64,000 bases of DNA from Melanocharis versteri (taxonomy: Eukaryota > Chordata > Aves > Passeriformes > Melanocharitidae), in the NCBI GenBank assembly GCA_013397845.1, contig VZTG01006070.1, positions 248,001 through 312,000 on the forward strand, given 5' to 3'. The first letter of the stretch is position 1. Every line of letters begins with the position of its first letter. Below are positions 56,201 through 64,000 of this stretch, piece after piece. The notes beneath the pieces were generated by a model. It saw only the letters and a program-made list of their open reading frames with translations, had not been told where the DNA came from and ran no database searches. Position numbers and translations under genes: made by a program.

Positions 56201-59200
56201 AGGGCAGTCCCCCGGTTTGCCTGTGCTGAGGCACCAGGAAAGGACTCGTGTGTCCAAGCTGTGTGCCAGTCCCAGCTCCAAGACGTGTTTGTGGCACTTG
56301 ATGTCCCACTGTCCTGCCCGTAGCTGTGGGTACAGCCGTGAGAGACGCTTGTGCTCCATCCTGCGTGAGGAGCTGGGCTGGCAGATGGCCTGGGGCTGGG
56401 ACTAGAGCACCTAACACACATACTGTGTCTCTAAGCGTCAGCAAAATGCTGTCTTCCCCACCCCCAGCCCAGCTTTTTCCTGGGTTGAGATCCCACATTC
56501 CATTCCAGGGGAGGGGAGGGGAGGACGTGCTGCTCCCCAGGGGAGCACATCCCAACCTGCTGGGGTCATAGTCTGGGCTATCGTGACTGTCCAGCCTCTG
56601 GTCCAGGCTGGGAGCCCTGACATGGGGACCTGAGGTGACACGAGCCCTGCACGGACACCCATAGACCTGCAGGACCTGCAGACCTGTGGTTTCCACTGAT
56701 TTCCCTGCCTTTGATCAACCCCCTGAGCCAAGGCTTTACCCACAGTGCAGATTTTCCATGAGGTTAAAACCCTTCACTAGCATGAAGGACAGGGAGACCC
56801 TTCAGAAGTCCAAATCCAACCATTCCTCTGACAAACAACCCCCAACTCCCACCACTTCCACCGGTGACAGGGACCTGGTCCATGTCACGGGGACTTTTCT
56901 GCCCCAGGAAGTGCCACCTGCACACCCACTGCTAGCAAGGAGGGACAAACCTCCCTCTGCCTCCAGGCACTGCACACCAGCGTGGAAAAAAGCTCCTTCC
57001 AGAAAGCCGCCCAGCACCTGTTGCTGAGTGCTCAGCTGAGCCCCTGAGCCCAGACTGGGGGCTTGCAGCAGTCTCCATAGTGATTAATTGCATCTCTGCA
57101 GACAGGGCAGCGTGACTTGGCACGGGGAATCGGGATGCAGAAGCAGGAATAAGGCAGGGAGAGACGCGCCTGGCTGAGCAGACCTGCCCTGTGTTCCCAC
57201 AGCTGCTCCTCGGCCTCTCCTGGTCTGGGGAAGGCGTTCAGGTGCCAGCACGGGGCTGAGGCAGAGATGGAGAATCCCCCCCGTCACCCAAACAAGTGAT
57301 TTCACGGAAGATGAGACTTCCCTGCCCACCACACCTGATCCAAATGCATAAGCGATGAGGAGGCGCAGGCTGACAGCAACGGAGGATGAAAATCCTCGTG
57401 GTGTTCCCTGGTGCCTGAGCTGAACAATCCTTCTAGGAAACAGGGATGTGGCACCCCCCGGGCCCTCTCACTGCCTGTGCTGTGGGATACCTGGGCCAGC
57501 ATCCTGCAAGACTGATTTAGGGATGCTCAAACATTACAGGGAAGAAAGGATGTCAGGAAACAAATACCTTCCACATTTCTGTCTGTGCTGGGAGGGCCTA
57601 ACGCTGTGTGCTCAGGCAATTCCTTCTCTTCCCAGCCCACCCTTTTCTCGGAATATTTTCTACTGCTTGAATTGTGGTTGCCAAGAGAGCAGCTTGCGTG
57701 GACAGTGTCATCTCTATTCAGTTCCCTGCAATCCCCTTTGGATGAAGACACCAAATCCCGAGTCCCTGCCAGGCTGGGAACCCGATTATCTACCTGTGCC
57801 TGCCAGGCTGAGGATGGGGTTACATGGCAATTAGGGAAGATCAGACTCTCCTACTAAAGGGCATGCTGACATCTCAGAAACAATTCTTACAGGCGTTTTA
57901 CACTGACCATCCTGAAATCCTTTCAGGCTAAATAAAGCCTTAAAAGTCAGTTTCTGAAACCCATTGTGGTTTGTACTTTGTGCTGGGGTGATGAGGAGCG
58001 AGAAAGGCAAACTGCTGGCAATTACCCGTGTCACAGTGTCACACTCTGCCTCGTGTCCCAGGCAGCACCATGGTGACAGCCCTGCTCAGGCCCAGGTACT
58101 GACCTGGAAACATGACATGGCTGTGGGGGGGTTTTCATCTTTGAAAGGAAAAGTAATTGATGCCTTGGAGCAGCTGCTGTGCCTTCAGAATCTGAAAGAG
58201 CTACTGACTGTACAGCATTTTTTAATAACTAGTCATGTAAACCCAGGGTTGCAGTCATGAATTCATGTATTTTAATAGACATGAATCTTATTGCTCCTTA
58301 ATATCTAAAAATCCTCGTGCATAACTTCCCTGTGTTTCTTCCAGCAAGAGGCCTTCCCAAAGCAGCCGTGCTTGAACAGAGGGCTTAGACAAAAAATAAG
58401 TATTAGGGATGGCTTTTCTCGGATAAGACAGGACAATGCTTTTACTATCCTTATCTTCCCCTTTGATCCTCTCCCCAAGTAGTTGCTGATGCTGGTTTTA
58501 GTGGTTTAGGTTGGTCTGTGCACCACTTGAGGGTGGAAGGACTGCTCCTGTCACATGTCTATAGGCATTGCAGGACTTGGCAGGACTCCTGATCTTCAGT
58601 GGTTGGCGATATTTATGTATGTGCAACTTTGTCCCTAAAACTGAGTCCTGGAATGTCTGGGAAAATGATGGCTTTTGCAAAATTTGATGAAGTTTCCCAA
58701 TTACCACTTCCCCCCGTAATTTGTGCACATCTGATAAATAGTTATATTCCTAAGCTTGCATAAAGTTTATATGTATATTTTAAAGTTCAAAACTTCTGCT
58801 GGGGTGCTTTAGCTAAGAAAAGCTGTGATGGTGAGAGGTAAAAGAAGGCAGTGAAAGGGAGCAGGAGGACTTGGGGCATGGCAGATGTGCTTGTCTGAAG
58901 CAGTCAACATTAAGGGAAGAACAGTCACAGGTTGTAAAACCTCTTGCAATGAAAAGCAGGTTGCTAGAGAGCCAAAATTCAAGAGAAATCCGTGGACAAG
59001 CAGAGCAGGAGATGCTGCTCTGTTGCTAGGTGATGGATCTGTTATCATGCTAATGACAGTGAAGGATGATACTGGTACCAATAAAACATCTTTCATCTGA
59101 GAATTACCAAGGGTTTTCCAGACAGCAAGGCTGTATTATTCCCATTTACTAGAGGCACAGACAGAGATGAATTGATTTGCCAAAGGTCACTGACGGATTT

Positions 59201-59884
59201 CAGAATAAGAAATTGCCCTATTTGAGTTTTATTAGGCTGGGGATTGCCATAAACCCTTTCTTTGCAATCAATCCTTTCCCCTCCCCTCATCCATCACCCC
59301 CACATCCCTCTCTCTTGAGGCAACCTGCTCCTGTCTTGTTTGTCATTCTCGTCCTGTTTGGATTACAGGATCCCCTGGCCCCAGAGCGTGGCTTAGCAGG
59401 GGTTGTGGGGGGCAGAGCAATTGCATGGACCAAGCTCAGATGTTTTGGGGCTGCATGAACAAGAAGAAAGCACCCGTTTCTCCCTTTACTCTGACCAGGG
59501 GCTCCTCAGGGACAGCAGTGCTGGGACTTTGGGGTGAAGGGCTTTGAGGTTTCCCTCCTTAGACACTCACCCCCAGCACAGCCCATGAGAGGCCAAGAGG
59601 CTGTGTGAGGAGAAATGCAAACCTTCCTAAACCCCCAAAACCCACCTCTCCCTGACTATCCGCATGGCTCTTCCCAGTACCAGGAGTTCTCAGGTGTGAA
59701 TCAGTGCAGGCATGAGTCAGGCATCACTTTTTGTTAGGGATCGTGAGGGAAACACAGGCAAGCCTAAATTCTGGCACTTGTAGGAGAATAACCATTTGAT
59801 TTCCACTGGAAGAACAGCGTTTCCATGATGACAAGGAGCAGCCTGCAGTTCCTTGATGAGCTGGTGTAGTCTGGCAAGGGGAGC

Positions 59885-60073
59885 GGGGTGGGAACACGGG
59901 GAATGCCTACAGGAGAGGTTTTGGGGTGGGAACATGGGGAATGCCTACAGGAGAGGTTTTGGGGTGGGAACACGGGGAATGCCTACAGGAGAGGTTTTGG
60001 GGTGGGAACACGGGGAATGCCTACAGGAGAAGTTTTGGGGTGGGAACACGGGGAATGCCTACAGAGAGGTTTT
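59885..60073. repeat. 38-bp minisatellite, five copies
   Basis: The unit is 38 bp, beginning GGGGTGGGAACACGGGGAAT and ending GCCTACAGGAGAGGTTTT. Copies start at 59885, 59923, 59961, 59999 and 60037; the last is 37 bp. Copies differ at single positions (a T for C in copy 2, an A for G in copy 4, a one-base deletion in copy 5). The unit length is not a multiple of three. Confidence 0.97.
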
Positions 60074-60099
60074 GCGGAGTCATCCTTCCCTGGGTCAGA

Positions 60100-60143
60100 G
60101 CTGGATGTGTGTCCCACCAGGTGCTGGATGTGTATCCCACCAG
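60100..60143. repeat. 21-bp direct repeat pair
   Basis: GCTGGATGTGTGTCCCACCAG at 60100-60120 is repeated at 60123-60143 with one mismatch and a 2-base spacer, just right of the minisatellite. Confidence 0.9.
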
Positions 60144-63100
60144 GAGCTTCCTATGATGCTTCCAAAGACACAAACCCAGCAGCTTCCCCTATCTCTGAGA
60201 GGAACACTGAGACTAGGCATGAAAGCAGGGCTTTTACAACCTTGATTTCCTTTTCTTGATGTGTAAAATGGGGAAGCATCTCATTTCTATCTGACTGTCA
60301 CTGTGAGAAATTACCTAGTCTTTCTACAATGCAAATTGCATTCACGGGAGGTGTTAAGCATTTGAATTACTCTCCTCCTGCTTTTCCTACTTCCCAGGGT
60401 GCTGGCAGGTTTCCTCAGCCTCACGTACTTCAGGTCAGGACACAGCCCCAGAGCAACTGGAGCACAGGAGCCAAACAGCAGCTTTGTGGGGTTTGTTCAA
60501 TTTGTGTAAAAGACCAAGACCATTTAAAACCTCAGGGCATGTCTGTCAAATAGATCCTACTGGGCTGCTGCATCCTTGTAATTGATGTAGGGCTGCCACT
60601 GACTAGCTAAGAAAAAAATCTGTGTTAGCTCCAATCCTGAAAAATGTGTGTTGTAGACATGAATGTAATGTTAACTGGTGCTCTGCTGGATTGGGACTGG
60701 TTTTCTTCACCATGAGAAAAACAAAGAAAAAAAAAACAAACCCAAATCAAAACCCAAAACCCCAGAATGTGAACTGATGCTTTTCTGTGCACTGTAAATG
60801 CACATTCAGGGCAAGCAGGGATATTAGGAGCAGTGGAGCAGGGTAAAGTGAACCAAGGAAAACCCTTCATGGCCCTCACAGTCTTACACTTCGGATTATG
60901 CTTGAGCCTGGCTTGCAGGAGAGCCTGGAAGCTCTGCACTTGATTAACTCCTTCCAAAAGTCACTTCAAAGCAGGGACAGGGAGCAGCAGGAGGGAGGCA
61001 GAATGAGCTGATCTCAGAATTGTTTAAAACTTGGCAGCTGGGCCAGCCTTTGATAATAAAACTCCCACAACTTCACTCTCAAATCGTGACTGAGAGAAAC
61101 AATGCTCATCTTCAAACCTGCCCTGCAATCCTGACAAGGGCTTTGTGCAGCACACTTCGGGACATTAGGAGGAGGTTAAACAGAAAAAACAACCTGAAAC
61201 CACCATTTTCTGTTATTCTCCTCATATGGACAATAAAATAGACACAAACTGGTTCAGATTTGCTCCAGGCTTGCACCAGTTGCTCGATGTGAGGTCTGGA
61301 CTGCGTTGAAGGAGCACCTGAAGAGGAGGACCTGAGCTATTTGCCTTTGACTTGCAGCCAAGGCTTTCCTGAGGTGGCCCCTTCCCAGAAGCAGCACGAG
61401 GCTTTGTGTCTCAGCTGCAGCCCTGGTGGAGGGCAGACTGCTGGACGAGATCCCATGGACACATCCCAGATCAATCTGTTTCACAGCCAAGCTCTCTCCA
61501 CATCCACTCTTCCCTCTGGCAGTCCTTCCCAAGCCCCTCTCCAACAGCCCTAGGCTCACTCCGAACCCGAACACTAATCCTAACCTCACCTAGCAGCAAT
61601 GGATGGCTGACCTTTGGATGCTACCCAGCACCAGCAGGGTTTGGGAATCCTGGCGCTGTTCTTTGGGAAGATCCCTCAAGGTGTGGGAAAGAGAGAGCCT
61701 GAAATGACAATATTGCTTGTTTCGGTATTTGGAAGGAAACAAAGAGAGCAGGATTTTAGAGGAATGGGCAATGCACCCCCGTCCCAGCTAAAGCCCTGCG
61801 AGGGAGCAACTTGTTGCTTTCATAAAGTAGCTGGAATGCCTGGAAGACTTCCTCAAGGATCTGCAAGGAATTTATGCCAGATACCGCTGTGATCAAGATG
61901 GATCCTGCACCCTGCACCAAACAAACAGAGAAGAGCAGGATAACAGGAATTTAATTTTGGTTTGTGTGATAATCCTCCAGAAGTGGTGTCTATTTTCTGC
62001 AGGCCCTGCAAAAAGGAGCATTTGCGTGGGGGTTAGGAGGAAAAGTCTAAATTAGTTTTACAGATGCTTAGAGGGAATTTCCCCTCAGATTGCACGGGAG
62101 ATCAGGCAGGGGGCCTGTTTGTTGATGCAGTGCCTGTGGCTCTCCTGGTGGCCCCTCTGAGGTGGGAGATGACTCCTGGGCACCCCACGTGTGACGGGAT
62201 GAAGACAGGCAGCCCGGGGGTGGCTGGATCCTCGCTCCTCTCCCTCAGATCCCCGCAGGGCCCATGGAATAGATCAGTCTGTTTTGCATCCAACAGCTGT
62301 CTGACAACAGCCCTCCTGAAAGCAAGGCGGCAAAAAGGAGAGAGTCCTTCAAATTCAGGCACCAGCTTTTGCTTTTGTCACTCACTCTTGTCAAAGCCCA
62401 TTTGCCAGAGGCTCTGCAGGCTCAGCACCCACGGCTCCTCCACAGGAACCTTCCCAGCACATGAAAGGCTGAGCCATCCTTCCTCCCCATCTCCTCGTGC
62501 CTTTTCTCTATCAACCAACATTCATTTATTAAGCAGGAACTCATACGCTAAAAACACCCCATGTCAGGTCAAGATCCACCCGAGCAGAAAAGAGCTCACA
62601 GCAATAATACAGCCACAAAAGATAAGCTAGAAATATAATTTCAGCAATCGTATGGATTATAAACCACACTTGTCTCAGTAACTTGAGGCCTTGCACAGCC
62701 ACACACACGACAGGCTGCCTTGAAAGAGAATGGTTTCAGTCTCAGCCTTCCCAGCAAGTGATGGCCCCTGGCACATGCTCCTGAATCCAAATATCTCCTG
62801 TCACCAAAGCCTGAAAAATCCCTCCATGGTACATCGTGTCTCTGTGTGCCTCTGGCTCACTTCTCCAACCTGTCTGTGATTTCTGCTTCAGATCCCCATC
62901 TTTTCCTGGATTTGATAGGTATAATACAGGCATAATGATACCTTGTGCTTGGCAGGAGCATGCAGGATTGCTCTGTGTGGGTTGGGGTTTTTGTTATTTA
63001 CAGTGGTACGTTTTGCCTTGGAAGAGGAAGGGTGACAATTCCAACAGCTCGGTATAATTCACTGTTTGGGTTCTTTCGATCACAGATGAAGGTGGAGGGT

Positions 63101-64000
63101 TCTGATATGTTCAGATGGCCCCAGAGCAGATGACCAGGGCCTGGCTGGAGGCAGCCCAATTGTTAATTAAGCTGGCAGAGGTTTCATTCCCAAAACCTCC
63201 ACGTGGAAGGGTTTCTGTGCTGTGCAAGGTGTCACCTTCAAGACAAGGAGATGTTAAACTGCTGCATGTGAAATATTATTTTGGACAGCATGGTGTGGCA
63301 GGGAAAAGGTCAGAAGCCTCTTTAAGAGCTGATTTTATGGTGTTCCCTCTCTAAGCATCAGGTGTGGAAAAGTCATTTGCTTCATGCTCAGCACAGGGAT
63401 TTTCACATGAAATGGATGCTCCACTATATATAGGTATGTCATGATGCTTGTAGGACATGTTGGCATTACACATCCCACTTGACATGCCCTATCAACGTGG
63501 GCTGAGCAATTTCAGGTTGTATTTAAATAAAAGTGACTATATTTTTCCTGCAAGCACAAGTCAGTTAAAAATATCCTGTGGTTACTGCTTTGAAAATGCC
63601 TTAAAGCCAACTTACTCCTGTCAGGAAAACAGGGCGATGTGACAGTTGCATTCAAACACTCGGCTGCAGAGCCAGCTTGTCAATGGGAGCAGACCTTGCC
63701 ATATGGAGAGGTGGGATGCCTTTCCCTGGCCACCACAGCCACCACACCGACCCCACGAGCTGCCCCTGCTTCTTCCTGAGCTGCTGGCAAGACATCCCCA
63801 GTGTTACCAGAGGCTACACACAGGACAGATTCTGCCTTTGGACTTTATGTATTGATACATTTATAAAGCCTTACTCTCACAGACAATGAATGTACAGCCC
63901 ATAAATTGTGTTTCCTGTCATGGAACTGCTTCACAGCACACAGAGCCATGATAACCCAGGAAAAGCAGAACATGTTCCCGTTATGCTCACGATCATAGCC

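Larger units (their letters stand above)
53181..64000. other. Downstream intergenic DNA, no gene recognised
   Basis: This contains a CR1 fragment (53236-53290), a 38-bp minisatellite (59885-60073) and short repeats. Open frames on both strands reach at most 193 codons (56115-56696, minus) and none shows a recognisable domain or exon structure. I looked for the genes that follow HUNK in mammals (MIS18A, MRAP) and saw no match. Confidence 0.7.

Noticed and set aside
59853..60259. Minisatellite as a CRISPR array or repeat protein
   Set aside because: There are no unique spacers between copies, the unit is not a multiple of three and the genome is vertebrate. It is a plain tandem repeat.
53300..64000. 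Possible MIS18A or MRAP exons, expected downstream in mammals
   Set aside because: None of the translated frames showed their characteristic Cys motifs or membrane segment. The next gene is probably beyond the window.

Overview
This is a vertebrate nuclear window, almost certainly from a bird. Two things point that way: several fragments of the avian LINE CR1 in both orientations, and a compact vertebrate gene with standard GT-AG introns. I cannot name the species. There are no bacterial operons, CRISPR arrays or prokaryotic mobile elements.

The only gene I can support is HUNK (hormonally up-regulated Neu-associated kinase, also MAK-V), a serine/threonine kinase related to AMPK/SNF1, on the + strand. 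Nine coding exons are readable between 23161 and 50741. They join in phase without a stop into 608 codons plus a TAG. Exon 1, which should carry the start codon and the glycine-rich ATP loop, is not visible. A CpG-rich region at about 8480-9150 runs straight into an N gap (9151-9719), and exon 1 most likely lies in that gap. One further short exon, about 16 codons in mammals as I remember the protein, should lie between 43518 and 47713; I could not find it.

Layout: 1-8480 upstream non-coding DNA with a near-perfect palindrome, a CR1 fragment and a GATGG microsatellite; 8480-9850 CpG-rich promoter region with the gap inside it; 9720-23160 intron 1 with a sense CR1 copy and a small hairpin; 23161-50741 exons 2-11 and their introns, which hold more CR1 copies and a large GGAT-type microsatellite; 50742 to about 53180 probable 3'UTR with several poly(A) signals; 53181-64000 downstream DNA with a CR1 fragment and a 38-bp minisatellite but no gene I recognise.

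The encoded kinase keeps its catalytic residues (beta3 Lys, HRD, DFG, T-loop Thr and APE), a UBA-like segment after the kinase domain, and the conserved C-terminal tail. I found no new biological system. The points most worth following up are the missing exon 1, the missing short exon, an inverted CR1 pair just after exon 2, and the 1757-1807 palindrome.
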